Shown one piece after another: positions 45,068 through 54,131 of a stretch of DNA of 64,000 nucleotides (positions within the stretch are counted from its first letter, which is position 1; each line of letters begins with the position of its first letter). The DNA comes from Pasteurella sp030783905. Its GTDB lineage: Bacteria > Pseudomonadota > Gammaproteobacteria > Enterobacterales > Pasteurellaceae. Below the pieces are notes generated by a model. It had not been told where the DNA came from. It was given only the letters and a program-made list of their open reading frames with translations, and did not search any database. Location: contig CP182107.1 of NCBI GenBank assembly GCA_051122655.1, positions 682,001 to 746,000 of the forward strand. Reading direction: 5' to 3'. The position numbers and the translations under genes were made by a program.

Positions 45068-46954
45068 TTAGTTTATAGTGCTACAAGTGAGACAATATAA
45101 ATATTTACCTGTTGGATCGTTCATTTTATTTAATAAGCCAAAGTGCTTTTTCAGTTCACGGTATTCTACTGGGAGTGCCATACTTTCTATTAGCGTATTT
45201 CCCACCCATGCTTGTATTCTACGTTTAATGTTTGGCAATAAATTAGTTAAGAAATTTGGCTCTTCTTCAACCATCCATTGGACAGCAAAATTATCGACTT
45301 TCTCGTTTTCCTCAAGCAATTGATTAGCCAACTCTGAAGCTTTTTCTACCGCAAGATTAAAGTGACCAAGTTCATCCACAAGGTTGTGTTTAACCGCCTC
45401 TTCACCTAACCAAATTTTACCCTGTGCCACCTTATTCACTTCTTCAACCGTCATGCCTCGACCACGACTGACAACAGATAAGAATTTGTCGTATCCATTT
45501 TCAATTTCAAGTTGAAGAATGTCTGACATCTCCGCGGATAAACCGCTCAAACGAGAACTAGAACTGAGTGCTGAAGTTGATACGCCATCTGCTGAGATCC
45601 CCACTTTCTTAAGTGTTTTTTCAAAGGTCGGGAACAGCGCAAAAATCCCAATCGATCCCGTAATCGTATTTTTATCAGCAATAATATAATCTGCGGTACT
45701 CGCAATCCAATACCCGCCAGAGGCGGCCATCGCCCCCATAGAAACCACAACTGGTTTGCCAATCGCTTGTAAATTATCCACTTCTTGGCGGATTATTTCA
45801 GAAGCGAAGGCACTGCCACCTGGACTATTGACTCGAAGAATTACCGCTTTTACGTTGTCGTCATCATGCGCTTGACGTAAAAGCCGTGCAATCGTGTCTC
45901 CCCCCACTTCATGCTCATCACTTTCACCATCAATAATCGCCCCTTCCACATTAACAACCGCAATTTTATAGCTGTTTTCTTCTTCAGAAAGGCGATCAGG
46001 TAACAAGGACAAGTAATCCTCATACTCAATTAAGCGAATATTTTCATTCTTGTCTTGTCCAAAACGTTCTAATAATTTTTCATCAATTTCCAAACGATTG
46101 GCTAAACCTGTCACCAACTGACGTTGTAGAGTATAAGCTGTGCTGTCTCCTTTTAACGCGCTCAAAGCTTGTATGTATTTTGAAGGCTCGGGTAACACAT
46201 CATCTGGATCAATTTGACGGTTTTGTGCCACAATTTGCTTATAATTACGCCACATGGTTCCTAGCCACTCGCTCAAATCGGTCTTCGCTTCTGGCGACAT
46301 ATTATCACGCAAGAAAGGCTCAACTGCCGATTTATAGGTTCCTACTCTAAAAATATGCGTGGAGACATCTAAGTTCTCTAACATTGATTTAAAATACAAA
46401 TTTTCTTGACGTAATCCCTTAATATCGACCTGACCAATCGGATTAATATAAATTTCATCAGCATAACTGGCCAATAAATATTGTGATTGGTCTAGATTAT
46501 CCGCAAAGGCAATGACCGGTTTTTGACTTTCTTTAAAGGCATTGATATGTTGCCCTACATACTCTAATGCGGGTAAATCAGCGCCTTCAAAAAAATTAAG
46601 ATCTAACACTAAGCCACTAATACGATCATCCGTTTTCGCATGATCTATCATATAGACCACATCAAAAGTGGAAATTTGCTGTGGTGTATGTTGGCTATCT
46701 AATTCTTTTAATGCTTTCTGCCAAGACATGCTCTCTTCACGATTATCCGCAAGGTAGCCATCTAGATTTAACAGTAAGGCATATTTTTCATTCTCCAACA
46801 TAATAGGATGCTGTATTTTATTCGAATGAAAAAAGATCCCCACAACAGCAGTAACGAGAAGGACAAAAAATAAAAAAATAATATTCATGACTAGCTCACG
46901 AATAAAATTTAAAATACGCCAACATAAACGAAAAAACTGTACAATCAATTGCAT
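45068..46954 (-). CDS. sppA: Signal peptide peptidase SppA (protease IV)
   Basis: A 628-residue inner-membrane serine protease that degrades cleaved signal peptides. One N-terminal membrane helix (about 20-42) is followed by two SppA domains. The Ser-Lys dyad is visible: Lys in FRVGTYKSAVEPF (about 205) and Ser in MGAMAASGGYWIA (about 407). LRVNSPGGSAFASE is the conserved oxyanion region. E. coli also has sppA beside ydjA. Confidence 0.95.
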   Translation of the reverse strand: MQLIVQFFRLCWRILNFIRELVMNIIFLFFVLLVTAVVGIFFHSNKIQHPIMLENEKYALLLNLDGYLADNREESMSWQKALKELDSQHTPQQISTFDVVYMIDHAKTDDRISGLVLDLNFFEGADLPALEYVGQHINAFKESQKPVIAFADNLDQSQYLLASYADEIYINPIGQVDIKGLRQENLYFKSMLENLDVSTHIFRVGTYKSAVEPFLRDNMSPEAKTDLSEWLGTMWRNYKQIVAQNRQIDPDDVLPEPSKYIQALSALKGDSTAYTLQRQLVTGLANRLEIDEKLLERFGQDKNENIRLIEYEDYLSLLPDRLSEEENSYKIAVVNVEGAIIDGESDEHEVGGDTIARLLRQAHDDDNVKAVILRVNSPGGSAFASEIIRQEVDNLQAIGKPVVVSMGAMAASGGYWIASTADYIIADKNTITGSIGIFALFPTFEKTLKKVGISADGVSTSALSSSSRLSGLSAEMSDILQLEIENGYDKFLSVVSRGRGMTVEEVNKVAQGKIWLGEEAVKHNLVDELGHFNLAVEKASELANQLLEENEKVDNFAVQWMVEEEPNFLTNLLPNIKRRIQAWVGNTLIESMALPVEYRELKKHFGLLNKMNDPTGKYLYCLTCSTIN

Positions 46955-47077
46955 ACAACCTCATCAAATAAACAGAATAAAGGAATTTTGTTAACATACC
47001 ATAAACTTGGAGAGCAATAAACGCTCATCGTAAAATATGCTAAAATCTACCGCACTTGACTCACCGAGGACAATTTC

Positions 47078-47632
47078 ATGGATGCACTACAATTACTGAC
47101 AACACGTCGCTCAGAAAAGAAACTGACGGCTCCCGCGCCCGATAAAGCACAGTTAGACTTAATTTTTCAAGCCGCATTAAATGTGCCTGATCATGGTCGA
47201 TTATCCCCTTATCGCTTTATTGTGATGGAAGGAGAAGGGTTAAATAAGCTGGAAAGCTTATTGAAAGAGACAGTACAAGAGTTTGAATTAGGCGAAGAAT
47301 TTCTCAAAAAAGCAGAAAACCTCGCCAAGCGAGCACCGATGGTGATTGCGGTGATTGCGAAAATCAATAAAACCTTGCCTAAAGTCCCCGCTTGGGAACA
47401 AATGCTCAGTGCTGGCTGTGCCACTTATGCAATTCAATTGGCTGCCAATGCACAGGGGTTTGCGAATGTATGGATTACGGGAAAATGGGTAAATGGTCGT
47501 AGATTACGTCATGCCTTCCATTGTGCAGAACAGGATAAGGTGATTGCCTTATTAATGCTAGGGAGTGCGGAAGAAAAAATGGAAAGAGAAAAGAAATCGC
47601 AAGACCTTTCTCAGTTTGTTTCTTATTTATAG
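47078..47632 (+). CDS. ydjA: Nitroreductase family protein YdjA
   Basis: A 184-residue FMN-dependent nitroreductase-fold protein, a minimal form like E. coli YdjA (183). N-terminal LLTTRRSEKKL (Arg residues bind FMN phosphate), PDHGRLSPYRFIV (about 37-49) and WEQMLSAGCATYAIQLAANAQGF (about 110; key SAGCA) match. The natural substrate is unknown. Divergent from sppA, with about 120 bases between. Confidence 0.92.
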   Translation: MDALQLLTTRRSEKKLTAPAPDKAQLDLIFQAALNVPDHGRLSPYRFIVMEGEGLNKLESLLKETVQEFELGEEFLKKAENLAKRAPMVIAVIAKINKTLPKVPAWEQMLSAGCATYAIQLAANAQGFANVWITGKWVNGRRLRHAFHCAEQDKVIALLMLGSAEEKMEREKKSQDLSQFVSYL

Positions 47633-47642
47633 TGCGATAATA

Positions 47643-47673
47643 AACCGCTATCAGGCAACGGCCCATAGCGGTT
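47643..47673. repeat. Inverted repeat downstream of ydjA
   Basis: AACCGCTAT (47643-47651) and ATAGCGGTT (47665-47673). It may terminate ydjA or the small lipoprotein gene, but there is no clear T-run. Confidence 0.4.
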
Positions 47674-47719
47674 AACTCATCAAGCAAATGGTAAAAATAA
47701 ACCCAAACGCAGCATTTAA

Positions 47720-47854
47720 TTAAAATCTGACGCCTGTTCCAATCCCCACGCCAACGCCAACTCCGCTACTGCCACCACCCGCATTGACGCTGCCACCCAC
47801 TGCACAGCTCGACACGATCAAGCTCATCAATATAAAGATGATATATTTTTTCAT
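47720..47854 (-). CDS. Small glycine-rich lipoprotein (44 residues)
   Basis: Reads ATG at 47854 to TAA at 47720. A basic start (MKKY), a hydrophobic stretch and the lipobox VSSC (Cys17) predict a lipoprotein of 28 mature residues. The mature part is almost only Gly, Val, Ser (GGGSSGVGVGVGIGTG). The start is one base after the kinase-like gene's stop codon, and AGAGGG lies upstream, so the genes are translationally coupled. I know of no function. Confidence 0.7.
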   Translation of the reverse strand: MKKYIIFILMSLIVSSCAVGGSVNAGGGSSGVGVGVGIGTGVRF

Positions 47855-47855
47855 C

Positions 47856-48596
47856 TTATTTGCCCTCTTTCAATTGAAATGACATATTTTCAAATAAACG
47901 ATAAATAGCAATCAGATCGGTTTTTGCGATCGGTTTAAATGGTAACAAAATGTAATAAATAAAGCGATATCGTCGTAGTGTCGATAATACCTCATGCCAA
48001 ACTTGAGCATCACCAAGTTCGGCATATTCACGTATTAGACATTGAATTTGCTCATCTGAAATCACTTTGGCACGACATAAGCCATATAAGAACAGTATCA
48101 CGTCTTTGGTTTTTTTCCGCAGTAAATCCTTCTCGGTAGGATAGGCTTCCAAATCAATAAAGGTCACCTTACCATCTTGCCAAGTCATGTCTCGTAACAC
48201 CGGTCTGCCATGAACTAAGCCCGTTTGATGTAATTGAATGAGCGCATGCAGACAGTCCAATAAAATTTGCAATTTGCGTTGCTGAGAGAGGCGACTATCT
48301 TCCTGCCAAGCAATCGCTGTACGTCCTGCATCTTCTACGACAAAAAAGTGTTCACCATATGTGATTAATTGAGGTACCGGTGCTTGACGCGAGACAAAAT
48401 ACTTTAAGATTTGGATTTCTTTTTGTAAGGCAATCTGAGCATTTGGTTTTAACAGTTTCCAAATACCTCGAAGCTGTTCTGGCTGTTTGAGCCAATAGTG
48501 CTTGCCTTGATACTGGAAACGATAAATACGTCTATGTCTATTTTCTTCCACTAATTGTGCTATATACTCTTCAAACGAAGTAGGCAAAAATTCCAT
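47856..48596 (-). CDS. Protein-kinase-like phosphotransferase (WaaP/Kdo-kinase-like)
   Basis: A 246-residue protein with a kinase-like plan. The ATP-lobe lysine is likely in YWLKQPEQ (about 36), the catalytic-loop equivalent is VHGRPVLRDMTW (about 128-139), and the metal-binding segment FIDLEAY (about 146-152) stands for DFG/D-x-E. It has no membrane segment. The arrangement recalls lipopolysaccharide core kinases and RIO-like kinases; the substrate is not known. A small lipoprotein gene follows directly, hinting at an envelope role. Call by motif pattern only. Confidence 0.65.
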   Translation of the reverse strand: MEFLPTSFEEYIAQLVEENRHRRIYRFQYQGKHYWLKQPEQLRGIWKLLKPNAQIALQKEIQILKYFVSRQAPVPQLITYGEHFFVVEDAGRTAIAWQEDSRLSQQRKLQILLDCLHALIQLHQTGLVHGRPVLRDMTWQDGKVTFIDLEAYPTEKDLLRKKTKDVILFLYGLCRAKVISDEQIQCLIREYAELGDAQVWHEVLSTLRRYRFIYYILLPFKPIAKTDLIAIYRLFENMSFQLKEGK

Positions 48597-48621
48597 TTAA
48601 CATGTTTCCTTTACTTAAAAA

Positions 48622-48653
48622 AATAAAGTGTGGCTAAATCACCACACTTTATT
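48622..48653 (-). terminator. Terminator after the lipoprotein gene
   Basis: Twelve-base arms AATAAAGTGTGG (48622-48633) and complement (48642-48653); T-run of seven on the minus strand. Confidence 0.85.
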
Positions 48654-48671
48654 CATCACGTCACTCAATGA

Positions 48672-49361
48672 TTACTTTTTCATTAAGCTAAGCTTACTGA
48701 CTTTATCACCTGATAATTGGCAATCCATATTGTAGTATTGATTGCCATTCAAACGGACGGTGGCTTTAATTTGATTTTCTGTGACGACAGCATTTTCTGG
48801 GCTACGAAAAACGCGGTGAGTCTGTGCAACTTGTTGGATTTTCGCAATACAGAGATAATTTACCTTGGCATCACTGCCGGTTTTCACTCGTCCCGCGCTG
48901 GCGTCTGCCTTATTATAGCCGAATAATTTTTGTAATTGGCTTGCTTTATGCCATAACGCTTTACTCTCTGCTGAATTAACGAGCTGTTTTTTGCCATTTA
49001 CATCAATAGCCGCAATCACTTCACCCTGTTGATTAAACTGATAAACCCCAGTTTTATCTTGTACAAACGTTACTTTACCGGCTTGATAAAAAAACGTTGT
49101 CAACTGCCCCTCTTTTTTTACTTTAATCAATTCTGGTTGCGAGCTTAAATAGGCGACATAGTGATCATGATTATGGCTATATTCAAATGATTTTAATGCC
49201 ATTGCTTTTTGTTCTAAGCTTGCAAGATCAACGCCTAAGGCTTGTGTGACCGTTTGCGCAGAAATAGCCGTCCCTTGAGATTGAGGTTGAGGTAAATGAC
49301 TACAGGCAGAGAGAGCAATAGCAGTCATCAATAAAATAGCTTTTGATGTATATTGGCGCAT
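48672..49361 (-). CDS. Uncharacterised lipoprotein
   Basis: A 229-residue predicted lipoprotein: signal peptide with lipobox LSAC (Cys20) followed by SHLPQPQ. The mature part is soluble and rich in Gln, Lys and beta-type segments (TTFFYQAGKVTFVQD, VYQFNQQGEVIAAID), and it has two Cys late in the chain (YLCIA and NMDCQLSG) that could form a disulfide. I do not recognise a family. Confidence 0.82.
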   Translation of the reverse strand: MRQYTSKAILLMTAIALSACSHLPQPQSQGTAISAQTVTQALGVDLASLEQKAMALKSFEYSHNHDHYVAYLSSQPELIKVKKEGQLTTFFYQAGKVTFVQDKTGVYQFNQQGEVIAAIDVNGKKQLVNSAESKALWHKASQLQKLFGYNKADASAGRVKTGSDAKVNYLCIAKIQQVAQTHRVFRSPENAVVTENQIKATVRLNGNQYYNMDCQLSGDKVSKLSLMKK

Positions 49362-49478
49362 AAAGTTTCCTTAAACTAAAATATAAACCTCATCATTCTA
49401 ACGAATAATGACCTATTTTTGAATAAAATTTCAACTCACTACAACAAAATAATCCATTCAATGGCATGACATAAAAAA

Positions 49479-49504
49479 ATAGCAAGGTGAATTCACCTCG
49501 CTAT
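49479..49504 (-). terminator. Terminator of nagK
   Basis: A 26-base near-palindrome centred on GGTGAATTCACC, followed by TTTTTTT on the minus strand. Confidence 0.8.
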
Positions 49505-49513
49505 CTCCCCTAT

Positions 49514-50428
49514 TTATTTGCTCAAAAATAATGCAGCGGCGCCTCTCACTCCACCCGAATCACCGTATTTCGCTTTTTTAATGAGAGGAAGATTTGCACT
49601 GCGCAATAAATGTGCAGGCAAGGCTTTCGGTAAGGCTTCATATAAATAATCAAAATTAGATAATCCCCCACCTAAAACGATGACATGAGGATCTAATACG
49701 GTGATCAGATTACCGATCGAAATGGCACAAAGCTCAATAAAAAGTTCAACAAATTTAACCGCACATTGTTCACCCGCATAAAAACGTTGAATAATCTCTT
49801 TAGCACTTAATGTTTCGCCTTGCATATCACGATACAGCATTTCAAAGCCTCTACCTGACAAATAAGTATCTAAGCAAGCGCGGTTTCCACAACCACAGTC
49901 ATAAATCGGTGCCTTATCCCAACCTAAAAGCTTTAAGGCATGGTAGTTTAATTGTGTATGCCCAACTTCGCCCGCCATCCCCGTTTGACCAGAATGTACT
50001 TTACCATTAAAAATCAGACCGCCACCAAATCCTGTTCCAAGGATTAAACCTAACACGCTTGGATACTGGGCATTTTCTGCATCCCAAGCTTCTGACAATG
50101 CGAAACAGTTTGCATCATTTTCAGCTCGGACTTCTCGTCCAAGTCGCGCCTCAAGATCCTGAATAATCGGTTTATGATCTGCTGCTCGAATATTTACAAT
50201 TTCAGCGATGCCTGTTTTAGGATTAACAAAACCGGGAATACCTAAGCCTACTGTGCCTTGACACTGAAACATTTTGTCTGCTTTATGGACTAAGTTAACA
50301 ATTGTGTTTAACCATTCTTCATAGCTTTCTTTCGGGGTTTCGACTCTTTCTGAATACAGTTTGTCTAGCTTATCATTAAATACGGCAAGCTCAATTTTTG
50401 TTCCACCGATATCAAATCCGTATAACAT
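49514..50428 (-). CDS. nagK: N-acetyl-D-glucosamine kinase
   Basis: A 304-residue ROK-family sugar kinase, closest to E. coli NagK (303). It phosphorylates GlcNAc recycled from cell wall or taken up. Landmarks: phosphate loop GFDIGGTKIEL (about 4-14), NDANCFALSEAWD (about 104) with the catalytic Asp, GTGFGGGLIFNGK, and the zinc site CGCGNRACLDTYLSGRG (Cys-x-Cys-x4-Cys). The ATG at 50428 follows GAGGTGA; upstream in-frame starts are less likely. Confidence 0.93.
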   Translation of the reverse strand: MLYGFDIGGTKIELAVFNDKLDKLYSERVETPKESYEEWLNTIVNLVHKADKMFQCQGTVGLGIPGFVNPKTGIAEIVNIRAADHKPIIQDLEARLGREVRAENDANCFALSEAWDAENAQYPSVLGLILGTGFGGGLIFNGKVHSGQTGMAGEVGHTQLNYHALKLLGWDKAPIYDCGCGNRACLDTYLSGRGFEMLYRDMQGETLSAKEIIQRFYAGEQCAVKFVELFIELCAISIGNLITVLDPHVIVLGGGLSNFDYLYEALPKALPAHLLRSANLPLIKKAKYGDSGGVRGAAALFLSK

Positions 50429-50466
50429 GTTCACCTCATTCATCTCATTTAAACATAGTCTCAATT

Positions 50467-51210
50467 TTAGTCATTATTTTGATCTTTTTTATTGATAAAT
50501 ATCGCTTTTTTTTGCAAAAACGTAAAAATCCCCCAATGTACCAAAAAGGCAATCAAGGTACTGATGAATAAATCGATTGGATAGTGCATACCAAAGCGTA
50601 AACGACTAATCAGCATCAATACGGCCCACAACGACGTGAGGCTCACAAATACCTTGGCTGCCAGTGTCCGTACACCTAATAATTGTACGAATCCTACCAC
50701 AAGCATCAACCAAGTGGCGGCAAAAATAGTATGACCAGATGGGAAGGCATAACCTACTTCTTTTTCATAATGACGTTTTAGCCAGCTTGGTGTGTCAGCT
50801 TTTGTTTGATAAAACTGATCAATAAAATCCGAGCGTTGTTTACGCTCTTGCGCATAAAATTGCGCGACACTGATTCTACTTTCTTCTGCCACATAAACAA
50901 CATAAGGACGAGGTTCCGAGAAAAGGGTTTTTAGACCACTTTTAATCCCCTGCGTCAGGATAACCGAAAAGGCCATCACAATGACCCCTAATACCCACTG
51001 CTTTCTTGTTGAGAATAACGGCATCAGTAATAATGCAAACGCCCCACAGGTAATGATGGCATAAGGTACACTCCCACTTTCTGTTAAGAAATAGAGCGGG
51101 TAATCGTAATTGGTCATGACATCGTGACTACTCCATTGCCATGTAAAAATCCAAGCAAAAAAAGGGACAATACAAAGCAATAAGGTATATAATGATAATC
51201 TTTTTAACAT
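50467..51210 (-). CDS. pgpB: Phosphatidylglycerophosphatase B (PAP2 family)
   Basis: A 247-residue inner-membrane phosphatase (E. coli PgpB 254) acting on phosphatidylglycerophosphate and undecaprenyl pyrophosphate. All three PAP2 motifs are present: KTLFSEPRP (about 105), PSGH (about 158) and SRLRFGMHYPID (about 204-215). Five to six hydrophobic segments. An open frame continues to 51384 but that would overlap ribA; the ATG at 51210 (MLKRLSLYTL) fits family length. The nearby ATG at 51222 is possible. Confidence 0.88.
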   Translation of the reverse strand: MLKRLSLYTLLLCIVPFFAWIFTWQWSSHDVMTNYDYPLYFLTESGSVPYAIITCGAFALLLMPLFSTRKQWVLGVIVMAFSVILTQGIKSGLKTLFSEPRPYVVYVAEESRISVAQFYAQERKQRSDFIDQFYQTKADTPSWLKRHYEKEVGYAFPSGHTIFAATWLMLVVGFVQLLGVRTLAAKVFVSLTSLWAVLMLISRLRFGMHYPIDLFISTLIAFLVHWGIFTFLQKKAIFINKKDQNND

Positions 51211-51285
51211 ATTCGTAACCATAAAATGAATCATCTGAAAGAGCGACATTCTATCAGATAACGCATCAAAGAATAAGGATTGATT

Positions 51286-51945
51286 ATGGCAAAAATTCAA
51301 CGCGTTACCGAGGCCAATTTGCCAACGGAATTCGGCATGTTCAAAATTGTTGGGTTTGAATTCCCTGACACCAAAAAAGAGCATGTAGCATTAGTGCTAG
51401 GCGATGTAGAAAACACGGATGAACCCATTCTCGCGCGCATCCATTCTGAATGTTTAACTGGCGATGCCCTATACAGCTTGAAATGTGATTGTGGTTTTCA
51501 ACTGGCTGCCGCCTTACGTCAAATCAGCCAAGAAGGACGAGGGGTATTAATTTATCATCGCGAGGAAGGACGTGGGATCGGTTTGATTAATAAAATCCGC
51601 GCCTACTCACTGCAAGATAAAGGAATGGATACCATTGAAGCAAACCTTGCTTTAGGTTTTGCCGCTGATGAACGAAATTTTGACGTCTGTGCGGATATCT
51701 TCGCACTGTTAGGGATCAAAAAAGTGCGCTTATTAACTAATAATCCAAACAAAATTGACACCATGAAAAAAGCAGGGATCAATATTGTGGAACGTGTTGC
51801 ATTAAATGTAGGTGAAAATCGTTATAACACCGAATATTTAGATACAAAAGCCAAAAAAATGGGGCATTTTATTATCCATAATGAACAAAAGTATCAGCTA
51901 GATTGCCCTTACTGCTCGGAAGAAGTTCCACCCCAAAAAAAATAA
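51286..51945 (+). CDS. ribA: GTP cyclohydrolase II
   Basis: A 219-residue enzyme opening GTP for riboflavin synthesis. Zinc ligands are in HSECLTGDALYSLKCDCG (Cys-x10-Cys-x-Cys, about 53-70; key residues C, C, C), followed by YHREEGRGIGLINKI (about 104-118). The C-terminal NKIDTMKKAGI segment is typical. The ATG at 51286 has AAGG upstream. ribA and pgpB are also neighbours in E. coli and Haemophilus. No FMN riboswitch was seen. Confidence 0.96.
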   Translation: MAKIQRVTEANLPTEFGMFKIVGFEFPDTKKEHVALVLGDVENTDEPILARIHSECLTGDALYSLKCDCGFQLAAALRQISQEGRGVLIYHREEGRGIGLINKIRAYSLQDKGMDTIEANLALGFAADERNFDVCADIFALLGIKKVRLLTNNPNKIDTMKKAGINIVERVALNVGENRYNTEYLDTKAKKMGHFIIHNEQKYQLDCPYCSEEVPPQKK

Positions 51946-52001
51946 ACGAATGTCCCGCGACAACATACTCATGGCGCATTGCTCACCAATCTGACCGCGC
52001 T

Positions 52002-53591
52002 TTATTGCCGCATCTCACTGACTTTACGGTATAAATCTTTGCTATATATTGTCCCAGTCGGGTTATCAAGAAGATAGCCCGTTACAGTAGGATGAAGAAA
52101 AACGGGCGTCGTATATTGGAAAATCGGCAATACCACATAATCTTGCTGCAACTGTGCTATCAATTTAGCATAGATGCTGTTTCGCTGCGTATCACTCTGT
52201 GGTAAAAGCGTTGCTTCTAATAATTGATCTACCTGCGTATTATGATAGCCTGCTTGATTATCAGCAGCCTGTGAATAAAACAGGTTTAAAAAGGCTGAGG
52301 GTTCATTATAATCCGCGCACCAGCCAGAACGGATGACCTGAAAATCACGTTTCGCCCGTTTTTCCAGTAACTGTTGCCGAGACACAGGCTGTGCATTTAC
52401 TCTAATCATATCTGATTGTGACCACATACGAATCAATCGCTGTGCAATCTCAGCATTCGGTGCAACGTGATCATAAGTCAAGGTTAATTTCAATGGGTTA
52501 CTTTCGGTAATCCCCTGTTGTCCCAGTATTTGTTCCACCACGACGGGTTCCCAAGCCTGTTCCGCATCCATCTGCATGGAATGAGGTAAAAAATTGGTGG
52601 TAGGTTGCATCGTTGGCAACACATCCTGCACAATACTTCGTGTAGAAATCATCGAAATTAACGCTTTTCGTACCGCACTTTTTTGCAGTAAGGGATGGCT
52701 AAAATTAAACTCATAATAGTGCGTACACAAGGTGGGAAAATACTGTAACGGTGTCATTGCCTGTTGAGGGGCTAACACCCAATCCACCTTTGACACTGGT
52801 TCAAATGCGCTGATTTTCTGGTAATCGACAAACTTAAAAGACACTTTTTGTTGCGCCCAATAGTGTGGATTTTTTTCTAAATGAATGAAATTCGCCTGTT
52901 GATCGATTAATTTATATGCACCATTACTCACAAACTGCGTACTCTCTTTCTGATAGAGAGGCAATAAGGCAACATGGGTCAGCATGGCGGGTAACGCGGG
53001 GGTCGGTTTATCAAGTTGAATACGTAGCACACGAGGCTCGATCGCTTCAACACCTAACTTCGTAGGTGCCATGTTGCCGTTTAAAACAGCTTGTGCATTG
53101 GCTAACGTTAAAAAAGATAAATAGGTTTTAAGTGGGCTATTAGAGCGTGCTAAATGCTGCCAACTTTGTACAAAATCTTGTGCCGTGACCGCGTCACCGT
53201 TAGACCATGTTGCCCCTTCTCGTAAAATGAAAAACCACGTTTTATAATCCTCTGTCCGCCAGCTTTCCGCGACGGCAGGAATAGGATGACCTGCATGATC
53301 ATAGGCGGTTAAGCCTTCCAATAAATCTTGCAAGAAAGTGGCTTGCTCGGCATTTGACACCTGGTGAGGATTGAGAAGGAGATCATGATAAACACCACGA
53401 GTTAAGGTTTCACGACTCGGTTGAATATCGATCGTCGCTGAGGTAGTCGGCAGAGAGGAAGAGTTGATCGCGTCAGAATCGGGCTGTTCACAGCCAACAA
53501 GGCATGAAATGATGCCCAACAGCAGTGCACGTTTTATACGAAGTAGCCGATTTACGCTATAATGAAATGAAAAAAAAGCATCGCTAAGCAT
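52002..53591 (-). CDS. Orphan OppA/DppA-type solute-binding lipoprotein
   Basis: A 529-residue family 5 solute-binding protein. A lipobox LVGC puts the lipid anchor at about Cys34, after a basic region NRLLRIKR and a hydrophobic core. Family signatures include LLEGLTAYDHAGHPIPAVAESW (about 88; key LTAYD and AESW), ATWSNGDAVTAQDFV (about 126) and SAVRKALISMI. No permease or ATPase gene lies next to it. A homologue occupies the same ribA-prlC interval in Haemophilus. Ligand unknown; peptides are the usual cargo. Confidence 0.85.
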   Translation of the reverse strand: MLSDAFFSFHYSVNRLLRIKRALLLGIISCLVGCEQPDSDAINSSSLPTTSATIDIQPSRETLTRGVYHDLLLNPHQVSNAEQATFLQDLLEGLTAYDHAGHPIPAVAESWRTEDYKTWFFILREGATWSNGDAVTAQDFVQSWQHLARSNSPLKTYLSFLTLANAQAVLNGNMAPTKLGVEAIEPRVLRIQLDKPTPALPAMLTHVALLPLYQKESTQFVSNGAYKLIDQQANFIHLEKNPHYWAQQKVSFKFVDYQKISAFEPVSKVDWVLAPQQAMTPLQYFPTLCTHYYEFNFSHPLLQKSAVRKALISMISTRSIVQDVLPTMQPTTNFLPHSMQMDAEQAWEPVVVEQILGQQGITESNPLKLTLTYDHVAPNAEIAQRLIRMWSQSDMIRVNAQPVSRQQLLEKRAKRDFQVIRSGWCADYNEPSAFLNLFYSQAADNQAGYHNTQVDQLLEATLLPQSDTQRNSIYAKLIAQLQQDYVVLPIFQYTTPVFLHPTVTGYLLDNPTGTIYSKDLYRKVSEMRQ

Positions 53592-53647
53592 AGAGTTTTC
53601 CCTGAAAAGTGATCTGCATTATACAAACAATGCTTAGCGAATACCAA

Positions 53648-54010
53648 TTATTGCTTTGCGGTTTTAATCCAAAAGAAGAAGAACCAATATTTAGTCAGTA
53701 GCACCAACACAATGATCGTTCGCCCAACGACACTTGGCGTAAAATAAAATCCAATTGATAACATGATTGTCGCGAATAATAAAATCCAAAACTTGGATTT
53801 TTGCGTTAAGGCACGATCTTCTTTGAAGGATTTTAAGTGCTTGTTATACAATTGTGTTTGCAAAAACCAATGATGTAGACGATCAGATCCTTTTGCAAAA
53901 AAGAACAATGTTAATAACAAGAAAGGCGTTGCAGGCATAAGCGGAAGAATAATTCCCACAATACCTAAGCCGAGAAAAATAAACCCTAATAAAATATAAA
54001 TTGCCTTCAT
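53648..54010 (-). CDS. ybaN: YbaN family (DUF454) inner-membrane protein
   Basis: A 120-residue membrane protein with three to four hydrophobic segments. The N-terminal signature LGFIFLGLGIVGIILPLMPATPFLLL (key GIVGIILPLMPATPFLLL, 20-37) is diagnostic for DUF454. Function unknown. The ATG at 54010, after AAGGGTAG, is preferred to the upstream in-frame start at 54034. Confidence 0.9.
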   Translation of the reverse strand: MKAIYILLGFIFLGLGIVGIILPLMPATPFLLLTLFFFAKGSDRLHHWFLQTQLYNKHLKSFKEDRALTQKSKFWILLFATIMLSIGFYFTPSVVGRTIIVLVLLTKYWFFFFWIKTAKQ

Positions 54011-54131
54011 AACTACCCTTTTGAATAAAAACAATTCTCAATTATCTACAATTTTTTCGCTTTTTCAAGCTTGATATTATAAAATTTTGCCCAATGTAGT
54101 AAAAACGACTAATCATTTAAGGAAATTATTT

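Noticed and set aside
51200..51286. Considered an FMN riboswitch before ribA
   Set aside because: The gap is under 80 bases and lacks the conserved RFN-element segments.
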